Part shown: positions 55,826-64,000 of the stretch, one piece after another | Position numbering within the stretch: the stretch's first letter is position 1 | Layout: each line of letters begins with the position of its first letter | NCBI GenBank assembly: GCA_029721515.1 | Contig: CM056561.1 | Span: 14,398,501-14,462,500, forward strand | Source of the DNA: Synanceia verrucosa | Lineage: Eukaryota; Chordata; Actinopteri; Perciformes; Synanceiidae | DNA length: 64,000 nt | Reading direction: 5' to 3' | The notes under the pieces: model-generated | Databases searched by the model: none | Told to the model about the DNA's origin: nothing | The model's input: the letters and a program-made list of their open reading frames with translations, nothing else | Program-made: the position numbers and the translations under genes

Positions 55826-57315
55826 CTGCATGAAAAATGGGATTTCCATCAATAAATGGGACTGTAGATTGCTGTGGAAGTTGCACACGGCAATTTGCAG
55901 GCAACACTGAAAACTGCCATGAATTGTCGGAAACGGACATGGAACTCGCTTGGCAGTTGTCCCCCCATGACCCCCTTCCCCTAAGTCTAGGGAAGGCTAT
56001 ACAAGTTCAAATTAGGGTAGCAGGGGGGAGTTTTACCCAGGTGACAACTGCCACAAATTGCTGGAAATGGACATGGAACTTGCTTGGCTGTTGTCCCCTT
56101 AGGATCCCATCAGGGTAGATCAGGGTAGCAGGGGGAGTTTTACGCAGTTTGTTTACCCATGAACCGGAGCAAGGGTAAGATAAAGAATTGGCTTTCATTC
56201 TGTATGAGGACATGTGGGGGGCCCACAATAAAGTGAAGCATAATATGGACACTGTACAATGTATTTTTGTTTGATCTGACATGGTTATTATGCACAGGCA
56301 GTGAATATATCATCCAAGCCATACATCACCAAGTGCAGTGCAAAACGTCAGATGCAGTGGTGTAAAGCATGCCGCCACTGGACTCTAGAGCAGTGGAGAC
56401 ATTCTCTGGAGTGACGAATCATGCTTCTTCATCTGGCAATCTGATGGACGAGTCTGGGTTTGGCAGTTGCCAGGAGAACGATACTTGTATTGGACTGCAT
56501 TGTGCCAAGTGTAAAGTTTGGTGGAGGGGGGATTATGGTGTGGGGTTGTTTTTCAGGAGCTGGGCTTGGCCCCTTAGTTCCAGTGAAAGGAACTCTGAAT
56601 GCTTCAGCATACCAAGACATTTTGGACAATGCCATGCCATGCTTTGTGGGAACAGTTTGGCGCTGGCCCCTTCCTCTTCCAACATGACTGTGGATCAGTG
56701 CACAAAGCAAGGTCCATAAAGACATGGATGACAGAGTCTGGTGTGGATGAACTTGACTGGCCTGCACAGAGTCCTGACCTCACCCTTTGGGATGAATTAG
56801 AGCGGAGACTGAGAGCCACTCCTTCTCGTCCAACATCAGTGTGTGACCTCACAAATACATTTCTGGAAGAATGGTCAAAAATTCCCATAAACACACTCCT
56901 AAACCTTGTGGACAGCCTTCCCAGAAGAGTTGAAGCTGTTATAGCTGCAAAGGGTGGACCAACGTCATATTGAACCCTATGGATTGGGAATGGGATGTCA
57001 CTTAAGTTCATATTAGAGTCAAAGCAGGTGAGCAAGTACTTTTGGCAGTATAGTGTACATAGGGGTGTGGTTATGATGACCCAGACTCAGGGTGACCAAT
57101 AGTGACATATCTGCCAGCCAATCACAAGCAAATTCTTTGGTTTAAAAGTAGTGTTTTCATCCAATACTGAGTGAGGCAATTCGAGCCAAGCCAGGCATTT
57201 CTCTGACTGGCACAGGCAAACATGAACTCTGCAGGCTGTAAAACTATCTTTAACTGACGAAAATTTCGCAGATTTGCAGGCGTTTACTGGGATGGAAATC
57301 CCACTTTTCACGTAG
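55826..57315. mobile_element. inverted-repeat element with nested Tc1
   Basis: The left end (55826-55850) and inverted right end (57291-57315) match at 22 of 25 positions and share GTGGGATTTCCATC/ATGGGATTTCCATC. Inside, a unit of about 54 bp (AACTGCCA-AAATTG-GGAAA-GGACATGGAACT) is present at 55911-55965 and 56044-56097. A Tc1 fragment is inserted from 56311. No transposase of its own was recognised. The flanks on both sides contain short AAGTCATTATTTACGAG repeats. Confidence 0.55.
56311..57055 (+). mobile_element. Tc1-like transposon, 5' truncated (family A)
   Basis: It starts inside the transposase gene (CATCCAAGCCATACATCACC) and ends with a family A terminus (GTACTTTTGGCAGTATAGTG) followed by TA at 57056-57057. 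The transposase remnant has frameshifts. Compared with the 49.4-kb copy, 12 bp are missing between SPDL and LWDEL, which removes the NPIEH-type segment with the catalytic Glu. Confidence 0.85.
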
Positions 57316-57719
57316 CGAAAGTCATTAGTTACCAGGAAAAAAATCATTATTTACGAGAATGAAGTCGTAAATTTACGAGATTAAAGTCATTATTTACAAG
57401 ATTAATGTTATAATATTCTAACGTGTTGTTGTGGAGAGGAGTTATTAAAAACTTTGCTCATAAAAATCAAATTCAAATAAAACACATTATTTCCCCGATG
57501 TAGACATGTCAAGACATTTCACTGTGGTTCTGTTCATCTTTCAAATGTTTAACATGCTGAAGGTCTTTCATAATTCATTATGTAACTTTTTGTTTGTTCA
57601 GTATTAATTTGCAGCTTGGCTGACTGTTCATATCCTGACCAGAGGAAATAGAATTGAATATTTGAATTGAATATTTCAGAATAATTTCATGTTTGTTTTA
57701 ATGTTTGTTCAATGAATCA

Positions 57720-57847
57720 TATGACTATGAGACATTATTTTCAGGACATGAACATGTCCACAGGTCATGAGTGGAGAGTTTAAAATAAGAGGAAGAGCCA
57801 GCTGGCAATCAGACAGAGGAGCAACCAGAAACCAGAACACATTTGTG
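57720..57847 (+). promoter_or_regulatory. CTL-2 core promoter and non-coding exon 1
   Basis: TTTAAAATAAG at 57779-57789 is a TATA-like box in a block almost identical to the CTL-1 promoter. CCACAGGTCATGAGTGGAGA lies just upstream. Exon 1 ends at 57847 before GTGAGC; the next exon begins after TCTCATCTCCAG or CATATTCCAG and holds the start codon. Confidence 0.65.
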
Positions 57848-57949
57848 GTGAGCTGCATTTGTTCATTTATTCCTCTTAAGCCTAATCAGTATTGACTGGT
57901 TGATGTTTCCATCTGTCTCATCTCCAGGTCATATTCCAGCTGTGGAGTC

Positions 57950-59642
57950 ATGCGTCCAGCTGTGCTAACTGCTGTCCTTCTGCTGGGGGACATCCTGAAC
58001 ACTGGGACGGTCGTTCATGGAGGTAAATACCGTCCCATCCTCAACATGTTACTGAACTGAAACCCCAGAAACATATTCATTAAAGCTGTTTCCACAGATA
58101 ATTATGACTGGTTCTGTAAAGCAATCCCTTCATGTGGTGACGGATGGAAAGAAGTTTATCCAGGCCGTTGTGCTAAATCCTTCTTGACTCCAGAATCTTT
58201 CAGTGATGCTCAGGTGATGCAAAAACACAGAAAAAAGACAAAAAAGACAAACATAAATCCTCTTTTGCAGACAGTTCTGACATAATACTTATAAAGACGG
58301 TCACATTTCTGTTCATTTCAGCAACACTGCCGCTCCTTCAATGGAGACTTGATGCCCATAAAAAGTGATCGGAGCATCAATCTTGTGGTTTGCCTGACTG
58401 GGTTTATCAGTCCTGAACTCCAACCTTTCTGGATTGGAGCAAAAAAAACACCTGAGGTAAGCATTCAGGGTTCCTGGGGTTCCTTAAAGTCTTAAATTAA
58501 AATCCAATTAATTTAGGTCTTAAATTCTCTTAAATTTACTGTACATTTGCTGTAGGTATTAAATTTTCTGACGGTGTGTTTGCCAATAGGAAAACACAAC
58601 ATTGAGGGATTTACTGCAATTTTTCATGTTATTTTGTTCACAAAGTTCACTTCTTTGCTCTTGAAAGTTGTGAAATTAAAGTTGTGGAAAAAAGTGTTAT
58701 GCCTTAAATTTATATCACCGTTGCAAGTGTGAAAGGGCTGAAAGGGCTGAAAAAAAATTATTGCTTTAAGATGCGGCACAGTGGTGTAGTGGTTAGCACT
58801 GCTGCCTCACAGCAAGAAGATACTGGGTTTGAATCCCTGTGTGGAGTTTGCATGTTCTCCCCGTGTCTGCGTGGGTTCTCTCTGGGTACTCTGGCTTCCT
58901 CACTCCATCCAAAAAAAATGTATGGGGATTAGGTTAATTGGCTAATTTAAATTGCCCATAGGTGTGAGTATGAGTGGTTGTCTGTCTCTATGTGCCCTGT
59001 GATGAGGTAGTGACCTGTCCAGGGTGTACCCTGCCTTATGCCCTAAGACAGCTGGGATGGGCTCCAGTGACTATATGTGAGGATAAGCGGTAGATAATGG
59101 ATAGATGGATGGATTTTTGGAGATTAATCAGTTGTTGGATTTTTTTTCCGGCTAATTTCTTTTCAACCAAAGACATTTTTAGATCTTAAATTATATTATT
59201 TCAATTTGACTTCAAAATGGTGAAGAACCCTGGCATTGATCGCCTCATTCTGATCAGAGAGCAGACATACCGGCTGTATGTTAGTAAAGTCACTGAGGGA
59301 TGATTCACAGGGGAGGATGAGAGTCACATGATGCGCTTAACCTTTTCAGGGGAACTTTCGCTATGTAGATGGATCTGAGTTCAAGACCCCTTACTGGCAC
59401 CCTGTTCAGTTGAAACGCTACGAAGGAGAAGACGCCTGCATCAAGATTGACTTTAAGCGTAAATATAGAAAGGAGTAGAAATACATATTGTTTCTGTCTG
59501 CTGACATTTCCTCTGTGAAGTAACCAGAATATTCTGTTTGAATGCTGACAATGGCTTTCTTTTCTTTGTTCCAGTTTGGTACAAGTGGATCACTGCACCC
59601 TGCTCAGAGAAGAAGCCCTACGCCTGCATTAGGAAGAAGTGA
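57950..59642 (+). CDS. CTL-2, secreted C-type lectin-domain protein
   Basis: Coding exons: 57950-58022, 58098-58213, 58322-58456, 59350-59458 and 59575-59642, all with GT/AG introns and consistent phases (1, 0, 0, 1), giving 166 residues. Residues 1-20 are a signal peptide (MRPAVLTAVLLLGDIL...). The CTLD covers C37-C162: CGDGWKEVYPGRC (C37-C49), SFSDAQQHC (C66), FWIGAKK (WIGL motif), YVDGS, then EGEDAC (C138), WITAPC (C154) and C162. Expected disulfides are C37-C49, C66-C162 and C138-C154; C31 and C87 are extra. EPN/QPD and WND motifs are absent, so calcium-dependent sugar binding is unlikely and the ligand is unknown. Size and gene structure resemble the ladderlectin, type II antifreeze or REG-like fish CTLD group. 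A SINE lies in the fourth listed intron gap (58772-59114). Confidence 0.85.
58772..59114 (+). mobile_element. tRNA-derived SINE-like repeat in CTL-2 intron
   Basis: GCGGCACAGTGGTGTAGTGG head, CCTCACAGCAAGAAG, GGAGTTTGCATGTTCTCCCC and a GATAGATGGATGGA tail match the 14.4-kb family. It lies in the 893-bp intron between coding exons 3 and 4, in the sense orientation. CTL-1 lacks it, so it inserted after the duplication or was lost from CTL-1. Confidence 0.85.
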
Positions 59643-59765
59643 TGATCAGCAGCTGCTTCTTCCTTTTCAATCAGCATCCACATGGATCAGCTGATCAGCT
59701 GAGCTGCAGGTGGACCAGTCTGTTTCATGAGAACCACTGCAAACACAAGCTCTTAAATTTACTGC

Positions 59766-59771
59766 AATAAA
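59766..59771 (+). terminator. CTL-2 poly(A) signal
   Basis: AATAAA 124 bp after the stop codon, in a 3' UTR almost identical to that of CTL-1; homology between the units ends about 40 bp later. Confidence 0.7.
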
Positions 59772-60063
59772 CGCTTCAGCATTCATGTGTCTGCCTCTGG
59801 CTTGGTTTCAGTTCAAAAACTCTGGAGGATTACTGCTCTTGTCATAGAGACTTGAGGTGACATAAATATACTTGATACTATTGATATTGATATTCAATAT
59901 GCTATAATATTGTGCTGATATATTACAGCCTGACTTTGTTGCTTTACTGTGATGAAGAAATAATTATCAAAAAAAGGTATTTTGCTTTCGTGGCAAACAG
60001 TTTATATTTAGATTCTACGGGGGCATATTGCATTCACTTGAAAAAAAAAATGAGTAATTCATT

Positions 60064-60199
60064 TATTCTTTCTTTGGTTTGTTTCTCGAGATAATTATTT
60101 CTGTTTTTCTGAGAAATTTATTTCTTGGTTTGTTTTTTGGGGTTATTCAGTTTTTCTGAGTAATTAATTTTTTGGTTTGTTTTTTGGGGTAATTATGTC
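60064..60199. repeat. about 53-bp tandem repeat
   Basis: Two to three imperfect units containing TTTTTCTGAG, then TTGGTTTGTTTTTTGGGGT. Part of a unit (TATTTCTGTTTTTCTGAGTA) reappears at about 60602-60628, after the foldback element, indicating the array was split by insertion. Confidence 0.6.
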
Positions 60200-60602
60200 C
60201 GCCAAGGAGGTTATGTTTTCACCGGGGTTTGTTTATTGTTTTGTATGTATGTTTTGTTTGTTTGCAAAATAACTCAAAAAGTTGTGGATGGATTTTGATG
60301 AAATTTTCAGGGTTGGTCCAAAGTGGCCTAACTTAAAACCGATTTTTGGTGGTGATTGGATCTGATTCGAAGGCACCACCAAAAATCAATCGGTTTTAAG
60401 TTAGGCCACTTCTGGCCAATCCTGAAAATACTGTCAAAAACTGTCCATAACTTTTTGAGTTACTTTGAAACCTGACAAACCAACATACAAACAAACAAAT
60501 AAACAAGCCCCGGTGAAAACATAATCTCCTTGGCGGCGGGGGTAACTTTAAATAAAAAGTCACCAATGCCGTGGCGGTCTGCACTCTCTGAGTGCTTTTC
60601 TA
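60200..60602. mobile_element. large palindromic foldback MITE
   Basis: CCGCCAAGGAGGTTATGTTT at 60200 is mirrored by AAAACATAATCTCCTTGGCGG ending at 60536. Inner arms such as GTGGCCTAACTTAAAACCGA pair with TCGGTTTTAAGTTAGGCCAC, so almost the whole 337 bp is one long palindrome centred near 60368. The right flank to 60602 (CTCTCTGAGTGCTTTTCTAG) probably belongs to the element, and its left counterpart is missing. Non-coding. Confidence 0.8.
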
Positions 60603-62914
60603 GTTATTTCTGTTTTTCTGAGTAATTTAAATGCTAGCCTGAATAAGTGTGTTTTTAACTCAGTTTTGAAAGCAGCTAGCTCAGTGATGGATCGTAGCTG
60701 TGTGTAGCATATCAATGAGCATAAAATAATGAACTTAACTCTTCTCATTTCTGAGTATCTCTCCAGGAAATCCATCTGACACTATGTGGCACCTAAGTGC
60801 TTAAGGCTTAAGTTTTATGACTGGCAGAGTAAACAGATAAGACCAGTTCCTCCTCTCTGACCCAAGGAACTCCAGGACACACACCAGGAGGAGGACTTTT
60901 ATTAGTATTAGTTATTAGTCCACAATCCTGCTTTAATCCTGCCAGACACATCCAAAGCTTAATGTTGCCTCTTCCTTTCTCCCTGCCTGGAACAGAACAT
61001 TACATGAAGATTTTAATGGTTAACTATGCTTTCATTCCTCAGCTACTGTCATATAAGTATCACTGTTACAATGTCAAGCATCATTCTCCACACAGATCCT
61101 CTTCCTTTTCCTCCTTCTGATAAGGACTAAATGTGACATGTGGGATTGGTTGTGGATTAAGTCTACGGACACAATCATACATAGATCTGCCTGTTGTAGT
61201 ACACCTTCCTACATGCTCTGATATCATGGTTCATCTGTGTTGATTAATTTGTTGATTAATTTCAATTCAACTGGTCAAGTTTTGTTCTGTGGTTTCCTAC
61301 TATAGGCTGCTTGGTGTCGATTTACAGCTGAGAGAGGGAGCTTTCACATAGAGGAACTTTAATAAAGTAAAACACAGCAGTATTAAGATTAAATAAGTTA
61401 AAAGAATATCATCTCAGTTAACTTGGTGGATGGGGAGGGACCAGTGGTCACACCCCCGCCGGACCTTCAACAAAGATCATAAAAAGCCTCAGCTGGTCTG
61501 AGCGCGCTCGCTACTCTTCTTCAGTCCTTCAGCCAGTCAAGTGCTGGTCCACTGCATCTCTGTTCTCCCTCTCCCACATGCTGGGAGGGGGAGGGAAACA
61601 ATGATGACCCAGAGAAAGAGACATGCTGTCCCAGGCCCAGTGCCTTATGGCATGAAGAGCAACCTCTCCAGAATCTTCAACCTGCTCCAGATATGACTGA
61701 AAGACTCTGAATGCTGCCTCTGAATGGCCTCCTCAGGACCCAGCACCTCATGGCATGAAGAACAGCCTATCCAGAACCTTCCAACTCTGCATCCTGCCTC
61801 AAGACCATCTTGTCTCCTCTGTCTACTCCTTTGCCCTAGAAATGTGAGCCAGCTCCTCTGCTCAGACACAGGCTGCAGAAAATGACTCCAGCATGTCATG
61901 AAGAAACTTAAAAGAAGAAAAGACTGTCGGTCGACACGCTGTCGTTCGACACAACACTATGCTGTGAAGAGGAGAGACAGACAGAGAGAGACTGAGATGG
62001 AGCCATGTCAACCAGAGATGTTCAGAGACTACTAAAGATGTCCAGAGCTGTCCACCGATGCCCGAAAGAGCCACTGGTGAAGTTCAAGCCGAAGTCGCCT
62101 GCAGAGATCCAGCAGATCCAGACAGAACCTGCAGCCAGTCCTTACTTCCATCCATCCAGGAACGGTGATATACTGCATATACATCTTACAGATATTTGAT
62201 GATTAGACGCTAAATTAAATGGCCTGAATTTAGGGCTTAATCCAGCAAACTTAATAATATTTAGTAAGATATCAGTAAAATGCTAAACCAATTCTGAATA
62301 GTAAATTACTCACAGTCTTCTCTGCCTCTAAAACTCTCAACTGCTGAACGCCACCAAACCTAAACCAAATATTGGTAACAGCCTAATTCTTAATTTGGTC
62401 TAGATAACCACCACTGAATTTAACTGGTCACATTGAATTAATTAATCAGATATTCATCCTTTGAACTTTGCCTTTGTTCAATCATTCATTCCATTTTTGT
62501 CACAGTGAGTCAATGCCATGTATCTTCCATCAATCTTCCTTTATTCTAGTTTTTTTATTTTCTATTTTATTATTTTTGTTAGTAGCCTGGTCATTTAGTT
62601 TATCAAATGAATCATTTATTTATTAGTTATTTTCTGTTACAGTTGTAGTCTGGTTATAGTCTGTCAAATAAACTTGTCATTTATAAAGAACTTGGTTATT
62701 TGATTTGTGTGTGTATATAAAGCAATTTAATCACTGTTCACTAGGTCAAGAACTCCGTAGCACCCTGAGATTAAGAGACTCTATTAATTAATGTCAAATT
62801 CACAAGTTTTCCCTGTTTTAGCAAAACTGGGTGGCGGATATTGTTCATAAATACATAATTTGATATTAATTAATGATTGACTAATCTGCTCTACACTATT
62901 TATGCTACATGTGC
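60603..62914. other. mostly unassigned; LINE tail scrap and local duplication
   Basis: The minus strand at 60615-60775 reads AAFKTELKTHLFRLAF, a LINE ORF2 C-terminus-like scrap. At 61637-61690 and 61736-61790 a unit containing CATGGCATGAAGA-CAGCCT is duplicated with about 99-bp spacing. CATAAAAAGCC at about 61478 is TATA-like, and AATAAA occurs near 62667, so 61.1-62.9 kb could be an LTR, but no boundary was found. No host gene is supported. Confidence 0.35.
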
Positions 62915-64000
62915 CAGAAGCAAAGTCTTGCTAAGACTTGCAAAAAGCAAAGACTTACTGCCGGCAATGCGAACCAAACTCTGACACCAGTCGTACAGAG
63001 ACTGAACCCCATACTCCCAGAGCACCCCCCACAGGACTCCTGAGGAACATGGTGGAACGCATTCTCCAAGTCTAAAAAACCCATGTAGACTGGTTGGGCG
63101 AACTCCCATGTACCCTCCAGGACCCTGTTGAGGGTGTAGAGTTGTTCCACTGTTCCACGGCCAGGACAAAAACCACACTGCTCCTATTGAATCTGAGATT
63201 CGACTTCCCAACGGGCCCTCCTCTCCAGAACCCCTGAATAGACCTTACCAGGGAGGCTGAGGAGTGTGAGCCCCTATAGTTGGAACACACCTTCTGGTCC
63301 CCCTTCTTAAGAGGGGGACCACCACCCTGGTCTGCCAGTCCAGCGGCACTGTCCCTGATGTCCACGGGATGTTGCAGAGGTGTGTCAACCACGACCATCC
63401 CACAACATCCAGAGTCTTTAGGAACTCCAGGCAGATCTCATCCAACCCCAGGGCCCTGCCACAGAGGAGCTTTTTAACCACCTCCGTGACCTCAACCCCA
63501 GAGATAGAAGAGCCCACCTCGGGGTCTCCAGACTCTGCTTCCTCATTGGAAGGCATGTCAGTGGAATTGAGCAGGTCTTCGAAGTATTCGCTCCGCCGAC
63601 TCACAATGTCCTGAGTTGAGGTGAGCAGCACTCCATCTCCACTATACACAGTGTTGATGGTGCACTGCTTGCCCCACCTGAGAAGCTGGATGTTTGATCA
63701 GAATTTCCTTAAAGCTGTCCAGAAGTCATTTTCCTCCCAATCACGCCTCTCCAGGTCTCACTGTCATTGCTCACGTGAGCACTGAAATCCCCCAGTAGAA
63801 CGAGGGAGTCCCCAGATGGAACACTCTCCAGCACCCCATCTGGGGACTCCAAGAAAGGTGGGTACTCTGAACTGCTGTGGGCCAGAGAAAGAGAGAGAGA
63901 TCAGGAGTGAAGTTGCAGGAGGAAAGACCAAACTTGACTGGAGGCAGGATGAGAGACCAAAACTTTATTAGTCTATGCATAGCTGTGTATGTACAATTGT
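62915..64000 (-). pseudogene. non-LTR retrotransposon fragment (endonuclease to RT)
   Basis: Read from 64000 down: DSLVLLGDFSAHVSNDSETW near 63790 (GDFxAH endonuclease motif); then, after a deletion, GDGVLLTSTQDIVSRRSEYF, EDLLNSTDMPS and LLCGRALGLDEICLEFLKTL; then WNNSTPSTGSWRVHGSSP / LYTLNRVLEGTWEFAQPVYM, FLDLENAFHHVP (motif A, catalytic Asp kept) near 63060. It ends around 62915 before the RT motif with two Asp. Frameshifts and deletions make it inactive. The element continues past the window end on its 5' side. Confidence 0.8.

Noticed and set aside
1..64000. CRISPR array or prokaryotic operon
   Set aside because: No regular short repeats with unique spacers and no Shine-Dalgarno-led gene series; tandem repeats found are minisatellites.

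Overview
The window looks like teleost fish nuclear DNA: AT-rich non-coding sequence packed with Tc1, PIF/Harbinger, hAT, L1/Tx1-type, L2-type, Penelope-like and Ty3/gypsy remnants plus tRNA-derived SINEs, and spliced genes with GT/AG introns. No prokaryotic gene structure, rRNA gene or CRISPR array is visible. The species cannot be named from the sequence.

Only two host-type genes can be supported, and they are tandem paralogs on the + strand encoding small secreted C-type lectin-domain (CTLD) proteins. CTL-1 (coding exons 44860-47205, 150 aa) and CTL-2 (57950-59642, 166 aa) share a TATA-like promoter block, a non-coding first exon, five coding exons in the same phases, and the 3' UTR. CTL-2 is intact. 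CTL-1 keeps an open spliced frame but has lost exactly 20 residues from the start of coding exon 4. Its present splice acceptor is the sequence that codes for Pro-Val-Gln in CTL-2. Flanking homology (38.73-38.88 vs 55.57-55.72 kb; 44.24-44.86 vs 57.52-57.95 kb) shows the genes arose by segmental duplication, later stretched by transposon insertions.

Layout. 0-9 kb: non-coding DNA with a CA microsatellite, small repeats, a foldback MITE, a SINE, a LINE tail and a broken hAT transposase. 9.4-11.3 kb: 5' half of an L1/Tx1-type LINE. 11.9-12.4 kb: a degenerate exon-like block for an acidic protein of unknown identity. 13.4-18.5 kb: dispersed repeat, internally duplicated SINE, two-gene PIF/Harbinger relic, L1 3'-UTR fragment and a half Tc1. 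20.8-25 kb: SINE, gypsy scrap, a deleted Tc1 and a structurally complete Tc1 with an uninterrupted 342-aa DD34E transposase. 26.4-27.4 kb: solo LTR with 5-bp target duplication. 28-36.5 kb: gypsy retrotransposon (gag, PR, RT, RNase H, partial IN) interrupted by a second solo LTR, followed by Harbinger, L2 and Penelope-like scraps. 36.8-37.5 kb: Harbinger-type MITE inside a minisatellite. 38.9-43.5 kb: 5'-truncated L1/Tx1 LINE with a long G-rich 3' UTR. 44-47.3 kb: CTL-1. 47.7-53 kb: L2-type LINE carrying three younger insertions (SINE, Tc1, another LINE). 53-57.4 kb: minisatellites and an inverted-terminal-repeat element with a nested Tc1. 57.7-59.8 kb: CTL-2. 60-64 kb: foldback element, unassigned DNA and a LINE fragment.

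The two lectin genes presumably serve secreted recognition or defence. Everything else is a record of insertion, nesting and decay. All assignments rest on reading translations and repeat ends by eye; no database was searched.
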